Shown: positions 25,159-33,523 of the stretch, one piece after another
Numbering within the stretch: position 1 is the stretch's first letter
Layout: every line of letters begins with the position of its first letter
Origin: Halovivax cerinus
GTDB taxonomy: Archaea > Halobacteriota > Halobacteria > Halobacteriales > Natrialbaceae
Direction of reading: 5' to 3'
Assembly: GCF_024498195.1 (NCBI RefSeq)
Contig: NZ_CP101824.1
Coordinates: 3,224,001-3,288,000, forward strand
Length of the DNA stretch: 64,000 nucleotides
Program-made: the position numbers and the translations under genes
The notes under the pieces: model-generated
What the model saw: the letters and a program-made list of their open reading frames with translations, nothing else
Told to the model about the DNA's origin: nothing
Databases searched by the model: none

Positions 25159-25470
25159 TCAATCGTCCAGTTCTTGCAATCGGTGCTCCAGAGCCGCCGA
25201 CGCCTCACGAGCCGCCTCCAGAAGTTCTTCTTCGTCGATACAACTGCTCACCTCGGCCCGGATCGAGGGTTTGCAATACGCATCGGCTTCTACGAACAAA
25301 TCGTGGAGAATATCGTACGTGTCTTCGGAAAACGGTGTCTCGTCGTACAGACGCATATCGTCTAGGTACATATTCACGTAGGATTGCGAAAATTCGAACG
25401 GTGTTATTGCAGGAGTAGTGAACCACTCGATCAGTTCCAAATACAGCGTAATGTGTTCGGTTTCGTCCAT
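25159..25470 (-). CDS. Small acidic protein resembling colicin-immunity-type proteins
   Basis: A 103-residue, all-helical, acidic protein. Pattern: YLELIEWF...ITPFEFSQSYVNMYLDD...FSEDTYDILHDLFVEADAYC...SIRAEVSSCIDEEELLEAAREA. The EFE-type first helix, DILxxLFxxADAYC and ending IDEEEL-LxAAREA match, in my recollection, the colicin immunity domain family found in many bacteria (small four-helix proteins). No colicin-like or other toxin gene is beside it, so if it is an immunity protein it is an orphan. Homology is by eye only. Confidence 0.5.
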   Translation of the reverse strand: MDETEHITLYLELIEWFTTPAITPFEFSQSYVNMYLDDMRLYDETPFSEDTYDILHDLFVEADAYCKPSIRAEVSSCIDEEELLEAAREASAALEHRLQELDD

Positions 25471-25908
25471 TTTCGGTCGTCTCCGGGACGATCTGGGATG
25501 CGGATCGGCCTCTCTACGCGGGTCGTCCGCTCGGCAGTGCCTTCACCTCGAATGCCAGCAGTCCAATCACCGCGATGTACTCCACACAGACACTATGCCG
25601 AATCCGCGTTCCAGGCCGAACCCAGTCCATCGTGGATGGGTTAGAAACCACGTCTCGGGTGCGTGTTCCACCTGAGGTATGTTTCGGCACGGCCTCTGTG
25701 ACGGATGGAGACGGAATCGCCCAATGCTATCTACGAGTCAGCGAATAGTATACGTTTCGAATAAGAAGAAAGGGAATCGAATGCTCCAAGGGGGTTGCTG
25801 GTTGTGTTCGTTCGAACAGTCAGGCGGCCAGCTTCGCTTTCCCGGTACGATCAGGCCCCACTGTTCAGACCAACGATCTGCTGGATAGCGACAGAGACAG
25901 TCGCTCGG
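25471..25908. other. 438-base region without a convincing gene
   Basis: Base composition drops in A/T-rich patches (around 25745-25790). Short frames exist on both strands but none has a recognisable product, a plausible start context or haloarchaeal acidic composition. It may be decayed mobile sequence. Confidence 0.5.
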
Positions 25909-26232
25909 TTATTCCACCGCCTGCCCGTCGAGCCAGTCAGAGAGGAGCGACCGAACGGCGTCCTCTCGGGGGAGGTATCGTCGTCGACAGTAGTCGTCCA
26001 GATCACCCGCTAGATCGTCCGGAAGACGGATCGTACACTCGATGTCGTCCACGGTGGGAGACCGATCGCCGACCTCGGACCGTATCGAGACTCGTTCCAG
26101 AACGGGCGCTTCGACGGCGTCGGTCTCGTCGGCGCCATCGCTGACACCGTCTCCCTCGCCGTCGGCCGCATCCACAGTTTCACCGTCGGCCGCGTCGACA
26201 CCCTCGTCGTCTGCCGGCGGTCGTCCCGTCAT
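25909..26232 (-). CDS. Small ribbon-helix-helix-like protein downstream of herA
   Basis: A 107-residue protein. The N-terminal half is an acidic linker (Asp/Ala/Gly/Glu rich). The C-terminal half, IECTIRLPDDLAGDLDDYCRRRYLPREDAVRSLLSDWL, has the strand plus two helices of a ribbon-helix-helix or MetJ/Arc-like DNA-binding unit. The gene starts six bases after the herA stop, so it is probably co-transcribed. It may regulate the operon or modulate the HerA/NurA machine; this is inference. Confidence 0.6.
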   Translation of the reverse strand: MTGRPPADDEGVDAADGETVDAADGEGDGVSDGADETDAVEAPVLERVSIRSEVGDRSPTVDDIECTIRLPDDLAGDLDDYCRRRYLPREDAVRSLLSDWLDGQAVE

Positions 26233-26238
26233 CGCGAC

Positions 26239-28074
26239 TCACCGTCCGTGCCTGGTCAGGCAGTGAGGCAGTCCGATCAGTTCGACCGGTTCGGAGTTGT
26301 CCGGAGAGTAGACGACGCGCTGGCCCTTCTCCATGTACGGCACCTTCGATTCGAGCGATCGGGGGATGTTGACGCTCTTGATGGCGTCCTCGTCACCCAG
26401 GTTGAGGACCACCGTCGTGTTGATCTGCTTGAAGACGGCGTCGTCGATATCCTGGGGGTCCTGCGTGACCAGAAAGAGGCCGAGGCGCTCCTTGCGGCCC
26501 TGCTTCGCGGCGTCGGTGAACTTCCCGATGACCTTCCGGGCCTGCACCGAGTCGGCGTCGGTCAGGAAGTTGTGCGCCTCGTCCATCCCCAGCAGGAGGG
26601 GCGTCTCGTCGATGCGCTCGTAGGTCGGATCGTTCGAGAGCTTCTCGTCGATGAGCAGACTCGACAGTGCGAGTACGACGGCCTCCGTCGCCCGCGAATC
26701 CGACAGGTGGTACGTTGGGACGACCGAGAGGCGACCGGGTTTGACGAATTCGTGGACCAGATCGGTGATGGGTCGTGCCGACTGGTCGAACAGGTGGCCG
26801 AAGCCGATGACGCGCCGGCGGACGGCGTCGAACGTGGCCTCGTGGACGAGTCCGCTCTCGTCCAGTTCTTCGCGGAGCGCGGGATCGTCCATGAAACTCG
26901 TGAACTCGTCGTAGGTCGCCTCCGACCCGTAATTTCGCTCGAACCGCGGCAGGAGGACGGAGACGAGCGCGCCGTACTGATTGTCGTTGAGGCCGCTCCC
27001 GGCGACGAGCCACGGATTGTCCCGCACCATCGAGAAGGGGATCGTGAACTCGATCTGCTCGGCGCGGTGGTGGTCGGCCGCGTAGGTGGCCGACCCGACC
27101 TTTGGGACGAACGCGACCGTGTCCTCGTGGCCGCCGTGGGCGATCCCCTCGCGGTCGAGCCGGCGGGCGAACGCGTCGTCGTAGTCCCCGTCGTCGTGCA
27201 TCTGGGCGTACTCGTCCTGCGGGTCGAACTGGACGACGGCGGGGCGAACCTCGCGGCCGTCGCCCATCGGGTAGCGTCGCTCCTCGTCGACGAACTGCCG
27301 GAGGACGTTCTTCGCCGCGTGGGTCTTCCCGGAGCCGGTCCCGCCGGCGACGAGCGTGTGCCGGAAGGCCAGCGGATCGCCGGAGTCGTAGTCGTCGTTC
27401 AATCGGTAGTCGATCGTCGGTGGTTCCGCAGCGGTGCGAACTTTCTCACCGCCGACGGCGAGGTGCCCGAGGAAGATCCCATCCTCCGGGATCTTCAGCC
27501 CGGTCTTGATCTGCGATGGATCGCTCGCGCGTTCGAGTGTCGTCTGGGGCTTCGGGACGCGGTCGGTCATCCGTCGCTTGAGCTCCCCGGCTTCCTCGTA
27601 GAGCACCGCGACCGGGTCGAGACTCGCGACGAACTTGTAGTCGGCCTCGTCGAAGTCGTCGGTTCGCATCGCCCGTCGAGCGTGGATTTCAGTCGCGTCG
27701 TCGGCGTGGAACTGCTGGGCGTACTCGAGTCCAGTGATCCGGCAGAAGAGCAACTCGTCGTCTGGATACGGTGCGACGAGGTAGCTGCCGATCCTGATCG
27801 ACGAGCGGTTCTCACGGGTGACGTACGCCCGGAGCGTCGTGTCCTCGCCGTCCTCCGTGACACGCAGCCCGCGCGAGACCGAGAGTGCTCCGATACCGTC
27901 GGCCGCTTCCGTCGACTCGATCGACGTGCGTTCGAACCGGGCGTCGTCCGTCCCCGCGTCGGGTTCGTCGTCCGCGGACGCGGCCGTCGCTTCCTCGTCG
28001 GCTGCATCGGCCCCTGGCATGGCGGTCTCGGACTCCGACTCCGCGTATTGCTCGAAGTCCCCCAGGTCAGTCAT
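26239..28074 (-). CDS. herA: HerA-type DNA translocase ATPase
   Basis: A 611-residue FtsK/HerA-superfamily ATPase. HerA hexamers pump DNA and, with NurA nuclease and Mre11-Rad50, resect double-strand breaks. The first 60 residues are an acidic extension; residues about 65-200 form a HAS-like barrel; the P-loop GGTGSGKTHA is at 243-252, Walker B LLLGMDEAHNF near 510, and an arginine-finger region near the end. ATG 28074 is used since upstream residues are Arg-rich non-conserved. NurA is 1.5 kb upstream on the same strand. Confidence 0.85.
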   Translation of the reverse strand: MTDLGDFEQYAESESETAMPGADAADEEATAASADDEPDAGTDDARFERTSIESTEAADGIGALSVSRGLRVTEDGEDTTLRAYVTRENRSSIRIGSYLVAPYPDDELLFCRITGLEYAQQFHADDATEIHARRAMRTDDFDEADYKFVASLDPVAVLYEEAGELKRRMTDRVPKPQTTLERASDPSQIKTGLKIPEDGIFLGHLAVGGEKVRTAAEPPTIDYRLNDDYDSGDPLAFRHTLVAGGTGSGKTHAAKNVLRQFVDEERRYPMGDGREVRPAVVQFDPQDEYAQMHDDGDYDDAFARRLDREGIAHGGHEDTVAFVPKVGSATYAADHHRAEQIEFTIPFSMVRDNPWLVAGSGLNDNQYGALVSVLLPRFERNYGSEATYDEFTSFMDDPALREELDESGLVHEATFDAVRRRVIGFGHLFDQSARPITDLVHEFVKPGRLSVVPTYHLSDSRATEAVVLALSSLLIDEKLSNDPTYERIDETPLLLGMDEAHNFLTDADSVQARKVIGKFTDAAKQGRKERLGLFLVTQDPQDIDDAVFKQINTTVVLNLGDEDAIKSVNIPRSLESKVPYMEKGQRVVYSPDNSEPVELIGLPHCLTRHGR

Positions 28075-28225
28075 ACGGACACTCACAGACGCCTGCCTAA
28101 AACGCGTTTCCCTCCGCGGCAGACGCCCGTCAGACGATGGTCCGCCGAGAGACCTCACGAGCGGTCACACCGACGACCCCGTTTCGGGGACGCCGTGACG
28201 ACGGCCGATTCAGCCGAACGGCGTT

Positions 28226-28870
28226 TCAACCCACCAGTGCGTCACTGGGAGCGACCGTCCCCGACGTGTCGTCGTAGGTAACGATTCCAGCGGTGGAGAG
28301 CGCTGGGAGGTGGGAGTGAACGAGCGAGATGCGGATTCGGTCTACGGTCGACGCCGACGGGGCGGACCCCGATGGATCGACCTCCCTCGCCGCGATGCGC
28401 CGGCACAGTTGCGGGACCGAAAGCGGTGACCCTTCGCGCGCGAAGACGTCGACGACGAGCCGCCGGCGGGGATGTGAGAGCGTCCGGAGATGCCGAGCAT
28501 ACCCGGTCGGTGGCACCGATTGCAGGCGGGTTCGCACCTGCGTCGTGGCGACGTCGTCCGCGAGAGCGACCCGTTCGTCCGCCCGGTCCCACTCGACGAG
28601 CGACCGTGACGCGAGTGCCGGAAGGTGCGAGTGGCGAAGCGACGTACCCACCGTCCGTTCTTCCTGCGCGGTGACGCGTTCGGGGCTCGTTCGAGACTCG
28701 TGGGCCGCTACGTTGCGGGTGAGTTCCAATTCGTCCACGGGGTCGTCAGCGTCCGACAGGACCCACAGAATCGTCCCACGTCGCGGGTTCGAGAGCGCCG
28801 CGAGGAGGTCTGACTGCCCGGTGGCGTCGACGACCGATCGTGAGGTTGCGGCGTCGCTCTCGACAATCAT
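28226..28870 (-). CDS. Duplicated winged-helix transcriptional regulator
   Basis: A 214-residue protein made of two similar halves. Each has a LSNPRRGTILWVL / LSHPRRRLVVDVF helix followed by a recognition region ending in LRHSHLPALASRSLV / LVHSHLPALSTAGIV and a short wing. This is a haloarchaeal winged-helix type (DUF7344-like in my recollection) usually considered a DNA-binding regulator. Targets are unknown. It lies 150 bases upstream of herA on the same strand, with its own region before it. Confidence 0.7.
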   Translation of the reverse strand: MIVESDAATSRSVVDATGQSDLLAALSNPRRGTILWVLSDADDPVDELELTRNVAAHESRTSPERVTAQEERTVGTSLRHSHLPALASRSLVEWDRADERVALADDVATTQVRTRLQSVPPTGYARHLRTLSHPRRRLVVDVFAREGSPLSVPQLCRRIAAREVDPSGSAPSASTVDRIRISLVHSHLPALSTAGIVTYDDTSGTVAPSDALVG

Positions 28871-29048
28871 GGTGGTCAGACGCGAAGGGTGGTGAAAAGT
28901 CTCACGCCGTAGGGGGCCATCCTAACCCGAATCCGCCTGGCCTCCGGCACAGGCCGGACGGGACAGGTGCACGGACCGCAGACCGACGGTACCACGGAAC
29001 AGGATCGGACGGACACGTGGGCCGCTCTCCGACACGCGATCCACTCCG

Positions 29049-29399
29049 TCAGTGGATCCGTTCTCTGGATTCGACGCCGGGTTCGACCGAGACGTCGACG
29101 TTCTCCGACGGGACACCGATCCGAAGAAATTGCGTTCGAACGTGTTCCGTCGCGGCCGCGACTGCCTGTTCTTTCGTGTCGAACCCGCGCGGCAGCGGCG
29201 ATTCGAACGCCACGTTGAGCTCTCGGTCGCCGAGTTCCAGTTTCGCTCCGCCGCTATCGACCTCGTAGAACTCATCACAGATCCAGACGTACGCGGAGTC
29301 CTGATCCGGCGCCCCGCGAAACGACGGGGCGTCCTCACCGCGCTCGTAAATCGTCCCGGTGAGTTCTGTCTCGCCGGCCCGGCCGGACACTGTGAGCAT
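29049..29399 (-). CDS. Conserved haloarchaeal protein of unknown function
   Basis: A 116-residue, soluble, mixed alpha/beta protein beginning MLTVSGRAGETELTGTIYERG and containing DSAYVWICDEFYEVDSGG and FESPLPRGFDTKEQAV. I recall similar small proteins in many haloarchaea but no function. ATG 29399 is taken because the sequence upstream is Arg-rich and unlike a protein start. There is no signal peptide or membrane helix. Confidence 0.68.
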   Translation of the reverse strand: MLTVSGRAGETELTGTIYERGEDAPSFRGAPDQDSAYVWICDEFYEVDSGGAKLELGDRELNVAFESPLPRGFDTKEQAVAAATEHVRTQFLRIGVPSENVDVSVEPGVESRERIH

Positions 29400-29473
29400 A
29401 CGTAAAGGTACGCGGCCAGAACGGAAAAGGAATCCGGGGCGCTGGACGATTCGCGAGAGCGTCAGACGGTATC

Positions 29474-29500
29474 GTCGACCGTCCGCTCTCGACGGTCGAC
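29474..29500. other. Perfect 10-base hairpin, possible terminator
   Basis: GTCGACCGTC and GACGGTCGAC flank a 7-base loop. It lies downstream of nurA and upstream of the 29049-29399 gene. No T-run follows, so a classic terminator role is unproven. Confidence 0.5.
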
Positions 29501-29514
29501 GGTCTGAATAGAAT

Positions 29515-29614
29515 CGACTCAGCAGGAATACGGTCAACTCAGCAGGAATACGGTCGACTCAGCAGGGATACGGCCGACTCAGCAGGAATACGGTCAACTC
29601 AGCAGGAAACCGTT
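29515..29614. repeat. 20-base tandem repeat, five copies
   Basis: The unit CGACTCAGCAGGAATACGGT (with one- or two-base variants) occurs five times without gaps, ending five bases before the nurA stop codon. A pentameric array in the 3' untranslated region of nurA. Confidence 0.9.
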
Positions 29615-29618
29615 CGCC

Positions 29619-30911
29619 TCACCACTGACCTGTCGCGCGGTTCGTACCGACGTCGTCGCCCCACCGACGGTCGTCGTAATCGCGATCGGCGGTCGTCTCG
29701 AAGCGCTCTTCGAAGGCCTCGCGAAGGGAGGCCTTCTCCGGGGCACTGATCCGCGCCAGTTCGTCGGCCTTCTCGATAACCGTCGGCGGACCACCCGCCG
29801 TCGCGACGTCGGCGAGGAGTTGTCGCGTCAGCATCTCTCGTCTCTCGTCGTCTCGCGTGAACGCGTACGGCGCCTCGATCCGGTAACAGAGATCGTCGCG
29901 AGGATCGTAGAGGACGAAGAACGTGACCTCGTACGCGGCCGGGTCGAGCGAGCGGTCGACGCCGAGCGCGTCGCCGTCTCTCGACATCGGACCGTCCACG
30001 CCGCCGCGCGAGCGGAACCAGTTCGTGTACGTCAGCGCATCGGTCTCGCGTTCCCACCGTCGTCCGTCGACGTCTTCGACGGTCTCGCCACGTTCGAGGA
30101 CGCGAGTGAAGAATGCGGTATCGTCCGTCCACGGTGCGTCGAGTCCCTTCCCCGAGACCGTTCTGGAAAGCACCCGCGTCGCGGGATTCTTGACGAAGCC
30201 GACGAGCGGGACCGAGCGGTCGACGAATGATTCGACGAGGCGGACGTAGTTCTCGAGGATCGAGCGAGGCTGCTGCTCGGTCACCAGGAGGTCGGCCAAG
30301 TCGGGATGCTGGTCCGCCCAACGGAGCAGGCCGCGCGGGTAAAGCGGCCCGTCCAGGATCAGCAGGTCGTCGACCTCGTTCGCGTGTTCGTTCGCGTGTT
30401 CGCTCTCGGCCATGTACAACGCGAGCGCGTGAACGACGCCCTCTGCGAAGCGCGGCAGCGACGGGACCTTCACCGCACGACTCCGGCTGTAGCCACCGTC
30501 GAACTCGTCCCACCGATCGTCGACGCTCGCGGTGGCGTCGTTCGAGTGAACCGACGCGATGACAGTCCGGGATCGGTGCATATCGAGGTCAGACGGGGTC
30601 GACGCCATCGCAGCCTGCGCGACGTCGATGACGAGTCCGTTCCGGAACGTGGTCGGGTTTATCGTCCCCGCGTCCAGTCCGTGCTCGGTCGTGTACGGCC
30701 GATCGCCGAGGGCGACCGCCTCGGTGTCGACCAGGTAGCGATCGACGCCCGCGATCGGTTCGAGCACGACCCGATCGTCGTCGATCAACGGGTCGAGAAA
30801 GTCCGTCCACACCGTCTCCGCTATGTCGCGATGGTCCTGTTCGGACGCACCCTGGTCGATCCGTCGCGCTAAGCGCGCGATACCGTCGAAGTGGACCGGA
30901 TCGAGCGTCAT
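29619..30911 (-). CDS. nurA: NurA 5'-3' nuclease
   Basis: A 430-residue RNase H-fold nuclease that works with HerA in DNA end resection. Conserved acidic motifs are visible: GVDRYLVDTE near 52-61 and DDLLILDGPLYPRG near 180, with EQQPRSILENYVRLVE following, as in archaeal NurA. ATG 30911 begins the conserved N-terminus (MTLDPVHFDGIARLARRI); the longer frame is unsupported. HerA lies downstream on the same strand, separated by two other genes. Confidence 0.82.
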   Translation of the reverse strand: MTLDPVHFDGIARLARRIDQGASEQDHRDIAETVWTDFLDPLIDDDRVVLEPIAGVDRYLVDTEAVALGDRPYTTEHGLDAGTINPTTFRNGLVIDVAQAAMASTPSDLDMHRSRTVIASVHSNDATASVDDRWDEFDGGYSRSRAVKVPSLPRFAEGVVHALALYMAESEHANEHANEVDDLLILDGPLYPRGLLRWADQHPDLADLLVTEQQPRSILENYVRLVESFVDRSVPLVGFVKNPATRVLSRTVSGKGLDAPWTDDTAFFTRVLERGETVEDVDGRRWERETDALTYTNWFRSRGGVDGPMSRDGDALGVDRSLDPAAYEVTFFVLYDPRDDLCYRIEAPYAFTRDDERREMLTRQLLADVATAGGPPTVIEKADELARISAPEKASLREAFEERFETTADRDYDDRRWGDDVGTNRATGQW

Positions 30912-31072
30912 GCCTCTCGCAACCGATGCCAGCGCCAAAAAGTTCGCGATCCGCTGGATCCGCCGGCGATCGGACACCGACGATCGGTAGTCGCCGCCGA
31001 ACGGGACGTGACGGAGACATCCCGTCGGAAGAGAGCGATAGCTAGTTGGTCGCCCGTCGAGTCGGTTCCGGC

Positions 31073-32653
31073 ATGGACGCGGCGCTGATCGTACTCGACG
31101 GGTGGGGGCTCGCCGCCGACGACCTGCTGTGGGATCGACTCGCGGATCGGGGGCACCAGCCGCCCGACGATTCCGACGGACGAAACGCCGTCGCCGCGGC
31201 GGAGACGCCCACCTTCGACCGCCTCGTCGATTCGGGGGCGGTCTCGACGCTCGACGCTGTCGGGCGAAGCGTCGGGTTGCCGTCGGGCCAGATGGGAAAC
31301 AGCGAGGTCGGCCACCTGACGATCGGTTCCGGGCGGGTCGTCGACCAGGAGTACACGCGGATCACGGACGACATCGCGAACGGGGCATTCGGGGAGAACG
31401 CGGCCATCGACGGCGCGTACGAGTACGCCCGGCGCCACGACGGTCAAGTGCACCTCCTCGGGCTAGTCAGCGACGGGGGCGTCCACTCGGATCAGGCGCA
31501 CCTACATGCGCTCGTCGAACTCGCCGCCGACCGCGACGTCGACGCCGTCACCCACGCGATCACGGACGGCCGGGACACGGCTCCGACAGGCGGACGGACC
31601 TACCTGCGCGCGCTCGAAGAGACAGTCGAGGCGCACGGCACCGGCCACGTCGCGACCGTCTCCGGACGGTACTACGCCATGGATCGCGACCAGAACTGGG
31701 AGCGGACCAGGCGGGCGTACGACGCCATCGTCGATCGGGAGGGCGCGTACGAGGCTCCCTCGGCCGTCGCAGCGGTCGAACGATCCTACGAGCGTGGAGA
31801 GACGGACGAGTTCGTCGAACCGACGCTGATCGACGGCGGACCGGCACTCGAAGATGGCGACGCCGTCGTCTGGTTCAACTTCCGGGCCGATCGCGCTCGG
31901 CAGCTGACGCGGATGCTCGCCGACATTCGACCGTCCGACTGGGAATCCGAGATCGAGACCAGCCCACCCGAAGTCGAGGTCGTCATGCTGACCGAGTACG
32001 ACAAGACCTTCGACCTCCCCGTCGCCTACCCGCCCCACCAGCCCGAAAACGTCCTCGGCGAGGTGCTGGCCGGCGCCGGAAAGACCCAGCTACGGATCGC
32101 CGAGTCGGAGAAGTACGCCCACGTCACCTACTTCTTGAACGGCGGGCGCGAGGTCGAGTTCGACGGCGAGCGGAGGAAGATCGTCCAGAGTCCGGACGTC
32201 CCGACGTACGACGAACAGCCGGCGATGAGCGCGCCCGACGTCGTGGACACGGCGATCGAACGCGTCCGATCCGACGACCCGGACGTCCTCGTCCTCAACT
32301 TCGCCAACCCCGACATGGTGGGCCACACCGGCGATTTCGACGCGGCGATTGCCGCGGTCGAGGCGGTGGACCAGGGTCTCGGCCGACTCGTCGACGCGCT
32401 AACCGAGGCGGGCGCCCACACGCTGGTCACCGCCGACCACGGAAACGCAGACGACATGGGGACGACCGACGACCCGCACACGGCACACACGACGAATCCG
32501 GTCCCCGTCGTCTACGTCGGTCCGGACGGAACGCAAAGCGGACGAACGCTCCGCGACGGCGGGACGCTCGCCGATCTAGCGCCGACGCTCCTCTCGCTCG
32601 TCGGACTCGACCGGCCCACAGAGATGACCGGACGGTCACTCCTCGAAGAGTGA
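31073..32653 (+). CDS. gpmI: 2,3-bisphosphoglycerate-independent phosphoglycerate mutase
   Basis: A 526-residue alkaline-phosphatase-superfamily enzyme that interconverts 3- and 2-phosphoglycerate in glycolysis and gluconeogenesis. Metal-binding Asp9 (LDGWG), nucleophilic Ser77 (MGNSEVGH), the NFANPDMVGHTGDF segment and DHGNADDM near the C-terminus are intact, giving the full Mn2+ site. ATG 31073 begins at the normal family N-terminus. It diverges from nurA with about 160 bases between. Confidence 0.95.
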   Translation: MDAALIVLDGWGLAADDLLWDRLADRGHQPPDDSDGRNAVAAAETPTFDRLVDSGAVSTLDAVGRSVGLPSGQMGNSEVGHLTIGSGRVVDQEYTRITDDIANGAFGENAAIDGAYEYARRHDGQVHLLGLVSDGGVHSDQAHLHALVELAADRDVDAVTHAITDGRDTAPTGGRTYLRALEETVEAHGTGHVATVSGRYYAMDRDQNWERTRRAYDAIVDREGAYEAPSAVAAVERSYERGETDEFVEPTLIDGGPALEDGDAVVWFNFRADRARQLTRMLADIRPSDWESEIETSPPEVEVVMLTEYDKTFDLPVAYPPHQPENVLGEVLAGAGKTQLRIAESEKYAHVTYFLNGGREVEFDGERRKIVQSPDVPTYDEQPAMSAPDVVDTAIERVRSDDPDVLVLNFANPDMVGHTGDFDAAIAAVEAVDQGLGRLVDALTEAGAHTLVTADHGNADDMGTTDDPHTAHTTNPVPVVYVGPDGTQSGRTLRDGGTLADLAPTLLSLVGLDRPTEMTGRSLLEE

Positions 32654-32774
32654 TACCGGTCACCGGTTCGACGCGTTCCCACCACACCGGAAAGATCCGA
32701 ATCGCTCAGGAGAGCACAATAGGTCTCATATAAACGGTCAAACCGGAGCGCGTCGCGCCCCTCCGTACGGTCCC

Positions 32775-33218
32775 ATGGCCACGTCTACGCAGACCACCGA
32801 GTCGAACGGAACCGTCGTCGAATCGTACGGCTTCGGCGTCCGCATCGTCGAGCGGCGGTCAGACCCCGACACCGTCGAGTACGCGTTCGTCGCACCCGAG
32901 CACGCGGACGTCTCGTTCGAGACGCTCCCCGACGCGTACCTCTACGCCGACGTCTACTTCGACGTCAACGGTTTCGTCGAGGCCGACACCGGCACGCGCG
33001 GCGTGCCGCCGGAGATCGTCCAGGCCGGGACGGACACGCTCGCGGCCTATCTCGTGACGATGCCTTGGGCTGACGTCACCTGGGTCGCCTCGTTCTACGG
33101 GACGACACCGACGGTCATCGAGCGATACCTGTCGTGGGTACGAACGCGAGCCAAGGAGGTTCGAACGGCAGCCACCGACGAAGCCGTCGGGCCGGCCGGT
33201 GCCGACGAGTCGGCGTGA
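32775..33218 (+). CDS. Small cytoplasmic protein of unknown function
   Basis: A 147-residue acidic protein with no signal or membrane helix. It has a beta-rich first part (VVESYGFGVRIVERR...YAFVAPEHADVSF) and a helical second part (PWADVTWVASFYGTTPTVIERYLSWVRTRAKEVR) that could form a winged-helix-like or helical tail. A TATA-like CATATAAAC lies 43 bases upstream. I do not recognise the family. Confidence 0.62.
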   Translation: MATSTQTTESNGTVVESYGFGVRIVERRSDPDTVEYAFVAPEHADVSFETLPDAYLYADVYFDVNGFVEADTGTRGVPPEIVQAGTDTLAAYLVTMPWADVTWVASFYGTTPTVIERYLSWVRTRAKEVRTAATDEAVGPAGADESA

Positions 33219-33523
33219 ACGGCCGTCGACCAGGGCGTCTGAATTCTCCCTTCGACCGAGCGGGGAAAGAGCAGAGTGACGGCTACCGCGCGTATCGAAT
33301 CGGCGAATTCACGATTCGATCGTCGAGACTGTCGACGGATCCGGTAGCGAACGGATGTCGAACCTCGGAGCCCAGGTCACGTGTCGACGAAACGTATCGG
33401 ACCGGTGGCCTACGTACCGAACAATAGTCGACCAGTGTGGGGCTGTATTCTCTGACTACTTCGTTAGAAAAATAAATCAATATTATAAACCATAATGTGT
33501 AGTCGGTCGATCTATCGAGTTGC
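33219..33523. other. 305-base A/T-rich promoter region of the PhoX-like gene
   Basis: No gene seen. From about 33455 composition turns A/T-rich. ATTATAA at 33482-33488, 36-42 bases before the ATG at 33524, is the best TATA candidate. Confidence 0.5.

Noticed and set aside
25679-25888. Small plus-strand frame with an AAGGGAATCGA-ATG-like context
   Set aside because: Sequence has no homology I recognise, is basic and Cys/Gly rich, and lies in a low-quality region.
26248-28281. 677-residue plus-strand frame opposite herA
   Set aside because: Antisense shadow; HerA motifs on the minus strand are unambiguous.
29515-29614. Five 20-base repeats considered as CRISPR
   Set aside because: No spacers between units.
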